A DNA stretch of 41,943 nt from positions 18,876-60,818 of the forward strand of contig MEKT01000118.1 of assembly GCA_001767435.1 (NCBI GenBank), read 5' to 3'. Both the position numbers and the translations under genes were made by a program. The notes below the pieces were generated by a model. The model did not search any database and was not told where the DNA came from. It saw nothing but the letters and a program-made list of their open reading frames with translations. Shown here one piece after another: positions 17,132 to 24,698 of the stretch. The number at the start of each line of letters is the position of its first letter. Within the stretch, counting starts at the first letter, position 1. This DNA comes from Acidobacteria bacterium RIFCSPLOWO2_02_FULL_65_29. GTDB lineage: Bacteria; Acidobacteriota; Vicinamibacteria; Vicinamibacterales; CAVVIG01.

Positions 17132-17818
17132 GTGCTGCTATCGGGTGGCCTGGATAGCGCGGTGCTCCTGTGCGAGGAGGCGTCGCGTGCCGAGGTGCAG
17201 CCGATCTACGTGAGCGTCGGTCTGGCGTGGGAAGCGGCCGAGCGCGCGTACGTCGAGCGTTTCCTGTCGGCGATCGATGGACGATTCGCCGTGCGGCCGC
17301 CTGCCTATGTCTCGGTCGACATGCGCGACGTCTACCCGGCCGCCCACTGGGCGATCGTCGGACGCCCGCCGGCGTACGACACACCGGACGAAGACGTCTA
17401 CCTCCCAGGCAGGAACATCGTGCTCCTCGGAAAGGCGGGCGTGTACTGCGCAGGCGCCGGCATCAACCGGCTCGCGCTTGGCACGCTCGATCACAACCCG
17501 TTCCCGGACGCGACCCCCGCGTTCCGCCACGCCATGGCGGACGCGCTGACGAAAGGGTTGGCCCAGCCGCTGGCTATCGACGCGCCCTACGCGCAGCAGA
17601 GCAAGTCTGAAGTCATTCGACGCGGCGTCGCGCTCGGCCTCCCGCTCCAACTGACGCTGTCGTGTATGAATCCGGTCGCGGCGAAGGAAAGGGCCGGGCA
17701 CGCGCTGGCGCGCCACTGCGGCTGCTGCAGCAAATGCCGGGAGCGGCACGATGCGTACGTCGACGCGGCGCTCGCTGATCCGACCGACTACGCCGATGTG
17801 CGCCACATCGGCGGCTAG
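17132..17818 (+). CDS. queC: 7-cyano-7-deazaguanine synthase QueC
   Basis: ATP-dependent ligase forming preQ0 from 7-carboxy-7-deazaguanine. It is 228 residues. The PP-loop SGGLDSAVLL is at residues 4-13, LPGRNIVLLG follows, and the zinc site near the C-terminus is SCMNP with HCGCCSKCRERHDAY. Start GTG 17132 leaves only three residues before the PP-loop; families usually have five or more, and upstream in-frame codons are spacer repeat. No SD is visible. The true start may be non-canonical or truncated by the repeat. Together with queD it supplies two of the preQ0 enzymes. Confidence 0.9.
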   Translation: MLLSGGLDSAVLLCEEASRAEVQPIYVSVGLAWEAAERAYVERFLSAIDGRFAVRPPAYVSVDMRDVYPAAHWAIVGRPPAYDTPDEDVYLPGRNIVLLGKAGVYCAGAGINRLALGTLDHNPFPDATPAFRHAMADALTKGLAQPLAIDAPYAQQSKSEVIRRGVALGLPLQLTLSCMNPVAAKERAGHALARHCGCCSKCRERHDAYVDAALADPTDYADVRHIGG

Positions 17819-17857
17819 ACAGCGTCGGCTTTGGGCTTTGGGCGACATCCATTCATT

Positions 17858-18754
17858 TCAGGATCTTCCCAGTCTGATCGACCCATCGCCCGATCGCACG
17901 CGAAGCTGGCGACCGCCCTCACCGAGTCTGGCTTTGATCGATCGCCTTGTGCTTTGCGCGGTCTCCGAAAGCGAGCGGCTGCTCACCGACACCCGGCCGT
18001 CGCTCGTGTGGGCGTCGAGCTCGGCGTTGAAGCGATCGGGCAGGTCGATCGTCACCGAGCCGTCTCCGGTGGACACGTCCCAATCCTCGGTCGCTCGGCT
18101 CCCCAATTCGGCGCGAATTCGCACGCTGCCGTCGCCCGATCGGGCGCGCAACGTCGACAGTGTGCCGCTGGCGACGATGCTGCCGTCGCCGGTGCCGACG
18201 TCGAGGCGCCCGTCGATCTGGTCGAGGCGGATCGATCCATCGCCGGTCTGCGCCCTGATGTCGCCCGATAGGTCGTGTCCTCGAATCGAGCCGTCGCCCG
18301 AACGCAGCTCCAGGCGCCCTGTGAGGCGTTCGACGGTGATCGAGCCGTCTCCGCTCGTTGCTCTGAGGTCGGCCGACGCCGGCATCGACACGATCAGCCG
18401 GGCTCCACGGTTGACGCCCCAGCCGCGCCGACCTGGCCTGAGCCGCGCCTCGACCGTCACGCGGTTGCCGCTCTGCTCGGCGATGACCTCGATGTCGGCC
18501 ACCATCTGGCGGTCGAGTGCGTGCTTCTCCACGACGACCAGCACTTCGGACTGATCCCACGACCGCACTTCGATCGAGCCATCGAAGGTCGACAGCACCA
18601 CATCGGGCTGTCCGCCGGTCGGGAAGCGTTTCTCCTCGCGCTCGACGTAGCCGAGTCCCCCCGTCGCCACGATATCGACACAGCCCGTAGCAGCCAGGAC
18701 GAGGGCGAGGACGGAAACCGCGCGAGACACACGAACTAAGCCTGGGAAGGCCAT
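17858..18754 (-). CDS. Lipoprotein with DUF4097-type beta-repeat domain
   Basis: Predicted exported lipoprotein of unknown role. It is 298 residues from ATG 18754, which has a strong GGAGGT Shine-Dalgarno. Signal peptide of about 22 residues with lipobox LAATGC. The mature part carries eight repeats of about 20 residues with core (S/T)GDGS(I/V), the last two degenerate (TSDGRVSVS) or terminal (SGDGSIRLG), as in DUF4097/DUF2807 right-handed beta-helix proteins. Longer ORF to 19015 overlaps nagA and is rejected. It lies downstream of nagA on the same strand, separated by 148 bp. Confidence 0.85.
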   Translation of the reverse strand: MAFPGLVRVSRAVSVLALVLAATGCVDIVATGGLGYVEREEKRFPTGGQPDVVLSTFDGSIEVRSWDQSEVLVVVEKHALDRQMVADIEVIAEQSGNRVTVEARLRPGRRGWGVNRGARLIVSMPASADLRATSGDGSITVERLTGRLELRSGDGSIRGHDLSGDIRAQTGDGSIRLDQIDGRLDVGTGDGSIVASGTLSTLRARSGDGSVRIRAELGSRATEDWDVSTGDGSVTIDLPDRFNAELDAHTSDGRVSVSSRSLSETAQSTRRSIKARLGEGGRQLRVRSGDGSIRLGRS

Positions 18755-18801
18755 TGCAAACCTCCGAACGGTGAGACTTTCTAACTTCTGACTTCTCGCT
18801 T

Positions 18802-18823
18802 CCAACTTCAGGTTGGTTTTTTT
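18802..18823 (+). terminator. Small hairpin plus seven T, plus-strand terminator-like
   Basis: CCAAC-TTCAG-GTTGG followed by TTTTTTT. It has the form of an intrinsic terminator on the plus strand, but the nearest rightward gene (queC) ends 1 kb earlier. It may stop antisense transcription. The 148-bp spacer also holds imperfect aacttctg heptamers. Confidence 0.35.
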
Positions 18824-18902
18824 CAGCTTTCCGTTTAGACGGATCAATCGCTGAAAGCGTTCGGCGAAGGGGGTCGGGACGGGGTTTCGGGTTTCCGTCT
18901 TC

Positions 18903-20141
18903 TTATCGCCGGGTGAACCCCAGTTGGCCGCCGATGTAGGTCTGGACCACCGAAAACCTGGCGTCGAGCACGACGAGGTCGGCGACGGCGTCGACCGCGA
19001 GCACGCCGTGGCCAACGAGACCCATCTCCCGGGCAGGCGTCGTCGAACACATGGTCGCCGCGTCGACGAGGGAGAAGTCCATTCGCTCGACGAGCGTCCG
19101 AAACGCGCGATCCATCGTCACGACACTCCCAGCGAGCGTGCCGTCGTCGAGATGGGCGGCCGATTCCGCGGCTGTAATCGAGCGTCCGCCGAGCATGCCG
19201 CGGCTTCCCACCGGCAGCCCGGACACCGACGTGCCGTCGGAAATCGCCATCATCCGCGCCGGACGCTTCGCCGCGACCGCGGTGCGCACGAGTGCAGGAT
19301 GCACGTGAAACCCGTCGCAAATGAGCTCGGCCGCCACATCGTCGGTCTGAAGAACGGCGCCGGCCAGACCGGGCGAGCGATGGCCGAGCGGCGGCATGCG
19401 GTTGAAGAGATGAGTGGCCTGTCGGGCGCCGGCGCCAATCGCCGCCAGCGCGTCGTCGTAGGACGCTGCCGAATGGCCGAGCGACACGAGATGACCGCGG
19501 GCGGTCAGCCAGGCGATCAGGTCGAGTCCTCCCGCGATCTCTGGCGCGAGGGTGACGATGCCGACGTCCGGCGCGGCGCGTTCGATCTCGCGAAGGATGT
19601 CGGCTCCGCCCCACCCCGGCTCGCGCTCACTCGGCGGCTGGTCGCCGCCTCGCTCGGGCCGCAGGCACTCCCCAGCCGTCCAACCGTCCAACGCCGCTCT
19701 GGCGCTGCGCAGACACGCGCGCGGCTGCGCGCCGGCGAAGTCGGGGCTGATGAAGTTGCTCTCGAGATGGGCTGGCAACACGCGCGCCGCGCGTGGCTCG
19801 GGCACCGCCCGCGCCTGTCGGACATCGGCCAGGACGCGTCGAATCGCGTCGGGCGCGCAGGCCACGGTCGTCGGGCAGAACGCGGTGACGCCGTACCGAG
19901 GAAGGCGGGCGGCCAGCGCCGGGACGGCGCCGCCCGAGTCGAGCACGTCGACGCCGTCCACGCCGTGGACGTGCACGTCGACGAACCCCGGCAGGATGTA
20001 ATGCCCGTGAAACGCGAATCCTGGAGCGGCGGGCCCGGCGCCCTGACGAATTTCGGTGATTCGATCACCGTCGATGACGATCGTGCCGGGCGTCAAGATG
20101 CGGTCAGGCAGCACGAGCTCGGCGCCTGACAACACGATCAT
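18903..20141 (-). CDS. nagA: N-acetylglucosamine-6-phosphate deacetylase NagA
   Basis: Amidohydrolase that deacetylates GlcNAc-6-phosphate in amino-sugar and peptidoglycan recycling. It is 412 residues. Metal and active-site motifs: DVHVHGVDGVD, Glu in HLESNFISPDFAGAQP, GHSAASYDDA, ATHLFNRMPPLGHR, DGFHVHP and the catalytic Asp in ISDGT. A low-complexity stretch at about 150-178 looks like a lineage-specific insertion. ATG 20141 overlaps the stop of the upstream ROK-like gene (ATGA), showing translational coupling. No nagB or transporter is nearby. Confidence 0.93.
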   Translation of the reverse strand: MIVLSGAELVLPDRILTPGTIVIDGDRITEIRQGAGPAAPGFAFHGHYILPGFVDVHVHGVDGVDVLDSGGAVPALAARLPRYGVTAFCPTTVACAPDAIRRVLADVRQARAVPEPRAARVLPAHLESNFISPDFAGAQPRACLRSARAALDGWTAGECLRPERGGDQPPSEREPGWGGADILREIERAAPDVGIVTLAPEIAGGLDLIAWLTARGHLVSLGHSAASYDDALAAIGAGARQATHLFNRMPPLGHRSPGLAGAVLQTDDVAAELICDGFHVHPALVRTAVAAKRPARMMAISDGTSVSGLPVGSRGMLGGRSITAAESAAHLDDGTLAGSVVTMDRAFRTLVERMDFSLVDAATMCSTTPAREMGLVGHGVLAVDAVADLVVLDARFSVVQTYIGGQLGFTRR

Positions 20142-21016
20142 CGCGCGGTCGACGCTCCTAGACGGGCGGCGCCAATGGCGGGCGCGTCGCCGCCGAGCAC
20201 TGCCGGCGCGATCGTCAGCGCTTGCATCATCGGCACGGGCAGGCGTCGGGCGATTTCGGCCCGCACCGGCTCGAGCAGCAAATCGGCGTCCACGGCCATG
20301 ATGCCGCCGAGCACGAGAATCTCGGGGTCCGCGATCGCGACAAGGTTGGCGGCCGCCATCCCGAGATACTTCGCGGTGTCGCGCATGACCGAGACCGCCA
20401 CGCCGTCGCCGGCGCGCGCCGCCTCGAGCACGTGCGACAGTGACACCGCGGCCAAGTCACCGCCGGCGGCGTCCTGCACCCTCGACCGGTCGCCGGCCTT
20501 GATACGCCAGATCAACCGTCGGACGATGCCCGAGGCGGCCACCTCGGCCTCGAGGCAGCCAATCCTCCGGTAGTCTTCGCGTTCCACGGGGTTGAGCGCG
20601 AGCCACGCGGCGGCAGCGGCACGGCCCCGCGCGCCCGTCATCGGCAATCCGCCGCGCAGGATGCCCGCGCTGGCGTGATCCGCAACGCCGAAGAAGACGA
20701 CGTCGGTCGCCCCGCGCGCCGCGCCCAGCCAGGCCTCGGCCACGGCCGCGGCCGTGCCCGAGCCCACCGGCCTCTCCCCTTGGCGCGCGAGCGTGATTCG
20801 TGAGGCCAGGGCCTCCATGGCGGCCATCGACGACGACGCGTCCGGGTTGGTCGACGACACGCCCGTCGTGCCATCGGGAACGGCCGTCTGTTCGAGGGCC
20901 GCCAGGGCCGCCGCCCCGACATCAGCGTTGGCCACGGCGGCGCGCGCGCGGACCCGCCCATCCTCGTCGAGGACCACGGCGACGGCGCCGGCGGCGAGCA
21001 ATTCCAGCCCTCTCAT
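20138..21016 (-). CDS. ROK-fold protein lacking kinase active-site residues
   Basis: C-terminal half aligns with ROK sugar kinases/repressors (DTAKYLGMAAANLVAIADP and EILVLGGIMA). Here, however, the ROK catalytic Asn-Asp pair of NDANAAA is replaced by GSGTAAA (residues 85-91, Asp to Ser86). The GTGIGGG loop is replaced by VADHASAG, the zinc motif is reduced to a lone GCLE, and the N-terminal DxGGTK loop is missing. About 292 residues from ATG 21016; the longer ORF to 21475 overlaps DUF5615. Coupled by ATGA to nagA, it may have been a GlcNAc kinase or may now be a sensor or scaffold. Function unknown. Confidence 0.75.
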   Translation of the reverse strand: MRGLELLAAGAVAVVLDEDGRVRARAAVANADVGAAALAALEQTAVPDGTTGVSSTNPDASSSMAAMEALASRITLARQGERPVGSGTAAAVAEAWLGAARGATDVVFFGVADHASAGILRGGLPMTGARGRAAAAAWLALNPVEREDYRRIGCLEAEVAASGIVRRLIWRIKAGDRSRVQDAAGGDLAAVSLSHVLEAARAGDGVAVSVMRDTAKYLGMAAANLVAIADPEILVLGGIMAVDADLLLEPVRAEIARRLPVPMMQALTIAPAVLGGDAPAIGAARLGASTAR

Positions 21017-21141
21017 TGGACTATCTTCATGCTGCAGTTCGAAATCCGCAATCTGAAATATGAACCCCTCGCAGTGCGTGATGAACGCCTGGCATCGCAC
21101 CGAGACGGGCGAGACGCCCCGCCGGGGCGGGACGCGAACGT

Positions 21142-21567
21142 TCACTGGCGACGACGCACGGAACGCACATCCGATCGTTCCCAATCGGTCTGGACGTGGA
21201 GCTTTCTGCCTTCGAGCGGCAGGGCCGCGGCCGCCGCCGCTTCGCCCTGAAACAGCACGCCATCGACCCGCGTCAGAAGCGACTCGAATTCGCGTTCGTT
21301 GGGTGCGTTGATCACCAGCACGCCGCTCGTCTCCTGAGGAGGAAACCGACGATCGTCGAGATAGTCGCGATCCAGCGTCACGAGCGTCCGCCGAAGCTGC
21401 TGCGCGAGCCGATAGTGCCGGGCGTCGGGCGCGCGGCGCAGCTCGTCCTCCTCGAGAACAAACAGCACGTCCCACTGAAGCCGGACGCGCATATGCGCCA
21501 CGAGGCCGGCGGGCACGTTCGCGTCGGCGTAGATCCGCGGGCGCGGCGACAGGCGTCCGCTTCTCAC
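21142..21567 (-). CDS. DUF5615-type PIN-like protein
   Basis: Predicted PIN-like nuclease fold, family of unknown activity often found near toxin-antitoxin genes. It is 141 residues from GTG 21567. IYADANVPAGLV carries the first acidic residues and RTLVTLDRDYLDD the second group; GVLVIN follows. Start GTG overlaps the stop of the upstream gene (GTGA), with AAGAAG as the SD. The C-terminal 40 residues are basic and variable. No antitoxin-like partner is adjacent; coupling to a metabolic gene is unusual. Confidence 0.78.
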   Translation of the reverse strand: MRSGRLSPRPRIYADANVPAGLVAHMRVRLQWDVLFVLEEDELRRAPDARHYRLAQQLRRTLVTLDRDYLDDRRFPPQETSGVLVINAPNEREFESLLTRVDGVLFQGEAAAAAALPLEGRKLHVQTDWERSDVRSVRRRQ

Positions 21568-22682
21568 TTCTTCTTGTCCCTCGCGGCCCTGGCCTGCCGC
21601 GTCAGATCGGCCACGAGCTGCTCGCGGTGATGCAGGAGCTCCTTGCGCGGGCGCCGGCCGTTGGGCGATCCAATCGCGTACTCGCAAAAAATCGGGAACG
21701 CAATCGTCGAATCGCAGTACGCCACGACCGTGTCGGGCAGGACGCTCGGATTGATCTTGCCCCAGCTGACGGCTTCGGCCGGCGTCGCGCCCGACAACCC
21801 GCCCCAGACGACCTGGTCGGTCGTGATCTGGATGAAGTAGTCGTTGCCGCCCTTGGGAATGCCGTACACCTCCCAGAGCGTCGGCTGCGCCTGGAGGTAG
21901 AAGTTCTTCGGCGAGCCGCCGCCGAGAATCACGCAGCCGTTCCGTTTCCCCGCGAGCACAATCGCGCAGACCTCGTTGACATCCTTGTTGGGATCGATCA
22001 TGAGCCGACTGCCGTTCATCAGCTCGTGGTACGCGATGTTCATGCCGATGGAGCTGTCGCCGGGCGACGAGGTGTAGAGCGGCACGCCCGCCAGTGCGGC
22101 GCGCGCCACCACCGAATGCTCCTCGCAGCCCGGGAAACGATCGAGCAAGTCGCGTCCGAGCCTCTCGTGGAATTCCGACGTGGCCACCGGCTCGTTCAAG
22201 CCCGAACGGACGATGAAATCGCGGATATAGGCGTCGGTCTCGAGCAGCACCGTCGCCGGAAACAGCACGTCGTAGATGCGGATGACGCCTTCCTCGTAGA
22301 GCTCGACGTCGTTCAGAAACGGGGAGCCGCGGTACAGCGTGAAATTGAGCGCGTAATGGAGGTCGTGATAGAGGTTGGCGCCGGTCGAGATGACGAAATC
22401 CACCAGTCCGCGGTCCATCAGCTCGATCACGCATCCGCCGAGTCCGGCTGGCGTCATCGCGCCCGCAATAGTGAGGCCGATGGTCGTCTCGTTGGCGGGC
22501 GCCAGCATCTTCGTGGTGAAAATCTGGCACGCCTCCGACAGCCGCCCGGCGTTGAAGGCCTGGAAGCCCTCGTCGACCAGAAGTCGGACCTCGCTGCCGC
22601 CCTTTGGACGGTAGTAGCGAATCGGTTTGCCGGAAAGAAACTGCTGGCGAGTCTTCCCTGAGCCGGGCGCGCGGTGCGGCAA
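21564..22682 (-). CDS. Deoxyhypusine synthase-family protein
   Basis: NAD-dependent aminobutyl/aminopropyl-transferring family. In eukaryotes and archaea it modifies eIF5A; bacterial members have been linked to homospermidine-type polyamines, and the substrate here is not known. It is 372 residues from TTG 22682, backed by AGGAGAT seven bases upstream. The lysine corresponding to the catalytic Lys lies in GGGSPKNFY, and TPAEAVSWGKIN matches the family EAVSWGKI motif. No eIF5A exists in bacteria, so a polyamine role is the better guess. Confidence 0.88.
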   Translation of the reverse strand: MPHRAPGSGKTRQQFLSGKPIRYYRPKGGSEVRLLVDEGFQAFNAGRLSEACQIFTTKMLAPANETTIGLTIAGAMTPAGLGGCVIELMDRGLVDFVISTGANLYHDLHYALNFTLYRGSPFLNDVELYEEGVIRIYDVLFPATVLLETDAYIRDFIVRSGLNEPVATSEFHERLGRDLLDRFPGCEEHSVVARAALAGVPLYTSSPGDSSIGMNIAYHELMNGSRLMIDPNKDVNEVCAIVLAGKRNGCVILGGGSPKNFYLQAQPTLWEVYGIPKGGNDYFIQITTDQVVWGGLSGATPAEAVSWGKINPSVLPDTVVAYCDSTIAFPIFCEYAIGSPNGRRPRKELLHHREQLVADLTRQARAARDKKK

Positions 22683-22694
22683 GTAGGATCTCCT

Positions 22695-23162
22695 GTGAAA
22701 AATAGCTTAACATCGACGGTTGTGACTGGCGAGTCGGGGTGGATCGGGTGGGTGCTCTTCGGCCTGGCGGCTGCCGTCGCGCTCCTCGGCGTCTGGATCT
22801 GGCGAAAGGGCCGGCCGTTCGCCCAGGGCGACGTGTTCCGGGCGAGCCGCATCAGCAGCGGCAATCGCCTGTTTCCCGTGCAGGTGCTCATCACGTCGAC
22901 GAGCGTCGTGCACTACACGCCGCAGTGGATTGGCAAGCTCGAGGAAACCATCCACATGGCCCATGTGGCGTCGGTGAAGATCGATACGGGCCTCTTGTTT
23001 TCGAGCGTGCTCATCGAAACGAGCGGCGGCACCCATCCCATCGCCTGCCGCGGCCATCGGAAGGGCGACGCCGTGCGGATGAAAGCCTTGATCGAGCGGT
23101 ATCAGACCGACTATTACCGGCAGGGCGCCGCAACTAACACCCAGGCGGTTTCCGGCCGATAA
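22695..23162 (+). CDS. Small membrane protein with PH-like domain
   Basis: About 155 residues from GTG 22695, with AGGA at 22685-22688 (in-frame GTG 22674 also possible). One transmembrane segment near residues 14-37 (GWVLFGLAAAVALLGVWIW). The rest resembles a bacterial PH-like fold: ASRISSGNRLFPVQVLITSTSVV, IGKLEETIHMAHVASVKIDTG and GGTHPIACRGH. Function unknown. It lies 13 bp before the sigma-54 activator gene, same strand, and only 12 bp from the divergent deoxyhypusine-synthase-like start. Confidence 0.75.
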   Translation: MKNSLTSTVVTGESGWIGWVLFGLAAAVALLGVWIWRKGRPFAQGDVFRASRISSGNRLFPVQVLITSTSVVHYTPQWIGKLEETIHMAHVASVKIDTGLLFSSVLIETSGGTHPIACRGHRKGDAVRMKALIERYQTDYYRQGAATNTQAVSGR

Positions 23163-23175
23163 CGTAGAGACCGAG

Positions 23176-24537
23176 ATGGACGACCTGACCTTCAGCGCGC
23201 GACGGGCCACGTCGGGAACGACGGTCCGGACCGCAGAGCCGACCGATCGGGAGGCCCGATTCCGCACGCTGGTGCAATCGCCGCTGCGCGCGGGGATCCT
23301 GCGCTACCTCAACTCGCGCCCCGACGAGGCGTTCGACGTCGAGTCGCTGATGCAGACGTTCGGGCGCTTGCGGCTCGACGTGGAAAACTGCGTTCGCGAG
23401 CTGGCCGATTTCGGCGTCGCTCGGCAGGTGTCCGAAGCCCCCCCGCAGTACGCGGCAATCCGACCGGCCGACACGGCGCTGGCCGACCTGCTCGACCACT
23501 TTCTCGAACGCCGCGCGGCCGTCAGCACTGAAGATCAGTCGCCGTCGGTCCAACGCTTCCGCGAAATGATCGGCCGCGACGAGAAGATGCTGATCGTCTT
23601 CGAATGGATTCGCACCGCGGCCAAGTCGGACATCTCCGTGCTCATCCTGGGTCCGACCGGATCGGGCAAAGAGGTTGTGGCGCGGATGATCCACGAGCTC
23701 AGCCGGCGGACCGATGCGAAGTTTCAGGCGGTCAACTGTGCGGCGCTGCCAGACACGCTGTTCGAGTCCGAGATCTTCGGCTACGAGAAAGGGGCGTTCA
23801 CGGGCGCGCACGACCGGAAGCCCGGCCGGCTCGAGCTGGCCAACGAAGGCACACTCTTTCTCGACGAGATCGGCGACATGTCGCTCATCGCGCAAGCCAA
23901 GCTCCTGCGTGTGCTCGAGGAGCGGCGCTTCGAGCGGCTCGGCGGCCACAAGTCCATCCACGTGGATTTCCGCCTGATCTCGGCCACCAACCGCCCGCTC
24001 GAGCAGTTCGTGCGCGACGGCCGGTTCCGAGAGGACTTGTACTACCGTGTCAACGCATTCGCCATCCGCCTGCCGTCGCTCCGGGAGCGGCAGGTCGACA
24101 TCCCGGTTCTGGCGCAGCGCTTTCTCGCGCGCTACTGCGCGGCACAGGGGATGCCGCTCGACAGCAAGGGGTTTTCGCGGGAATCCCTCGACCTGCTGAT
24201 GGCCTATCCATGGCCGGGCAACATCCGCGAGCTCGAAAGCACCGTGTCGAGGGCCGCGCTGTCGGCGCCGGGCCGCAACATCCGCGCGTCGGACGTCGAG
24301 TTCCTCCACGCGAACGCGCCCTCGGCGCAGCCCACCGGGGACCGGCTGCCGTCGCTCGCCGAGGCCGAGCGCGCGCACATCGTACGGGTGCTCGAGGCGG
24401 TGCAGTGGAACAAGAAAGAGGCGGCGCGGGTGCTCGACATCAGCCGGGGCACGCTCTACCGCAAGATCGTCGAGTACACCCTGGAACCCGAGCCGCGGTC
24501 CGGCGACGGCCGCCGCACTCGCGACGAGGGCGCGTAA
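23176..24537 (+). CDS. Sigma-54-dependent activator with winged-helix-like N-terminus
   Basis: Enhancer-binding AAA+ regulator that opens sigma-54 promoters. It is 453 residues. Walker A GPTGSGKE near 158, the sigma-54-contacting GAFTGA loop near 206, Walker B LFLDEIGDM, the arginine-finger region REDLYYRVN, PWPGNIREL, and a C-terminal Fis helix-turn-helix (NKKEAARVLDISRGTLYRK) are present. Residues 35-85 (ILRYLNSRPDEAF to ELADFGVARQV) look like a winged helix in place of a receiver or GAF domain. No histidine kinase is adjacent. The downstream neighbour is a c-di-GMP enzyme. Confidence 0.9.
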   Translation: MDDLTFSARRATSGTTVRTAEPTDREARFRTLVQSPLRAGILRYLNSRPDEAFDVESLMQTFGRLRLDVENCVRELADFGVARQVSEAPPQYAAIRPADTALADLLDHFLERRAAVSTEDQSPSVQRFREMIGRDEKMLIVFEWIRTAAKSDISVLILGPTGSGKEVVARMIHELSRRTDAKFQAVNCAALPDTLFESEIFGYEKGAFTGAHDRKPGRLELANEGTLFLDEIGDMSLIAQAKLLRVLEERRFERLGGHKSIHVDFRLISATNRPLEQFVRDGRFREDLYYRVNAFAIRLPSLRERQVDIPVLAQRFLARYCAAQGMPLDSKGFSRESLDLLMAYPWPGNIRELESTVSRAALSAPGRNIRASDVEFLHANAPSAQPTGDRLPSLAEAERAHIVRVLEAVQWNKKEAARVLDISRGTLYRKIVEYTLEPEPRSGDGRRTRDEGA

Positions 24538-24698
24538 CAGCCGGTGGCGCGCGTCGGGCGACGGGGGTCTGACGCTCGTCTGTTTCTGGCGTATCATTAT
24601 TGGGTCCAGCCGGCTCCCCCGGCCGTTGTGCCTGTTCGCCCGATGTCCCAAACGCTCGTCAGGCTCGTCAGGCTCATGCTCTTCCGGGGCGGCAGCCG

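Noticed and set aside
21142-22713. 523-codon single protein covering DUF5615 and an out-of-frame reading of the deoxyhypusine-synthase gene
   Set aside because: The upstream part is an alternative-frame translation of the DHS-like gene; GTG 21567 is the sensible start for the DUF5615 domain.
24582-24600. Sigma-54 -24/-12 promoter before the HD-GYP/GGDEF gene (TGGCGTATCATTATTG)
   Set aside because: The GG element is present, but the required GC dinucleotide at the correct 10-bp distance is missing.
24538-24698. c-di-GMP riboswitch upstream of the HD-GYP/GGDEF gene
   Set aside because: Only a short GC hairpin is visible; no GEMM-type conserved core was seen.
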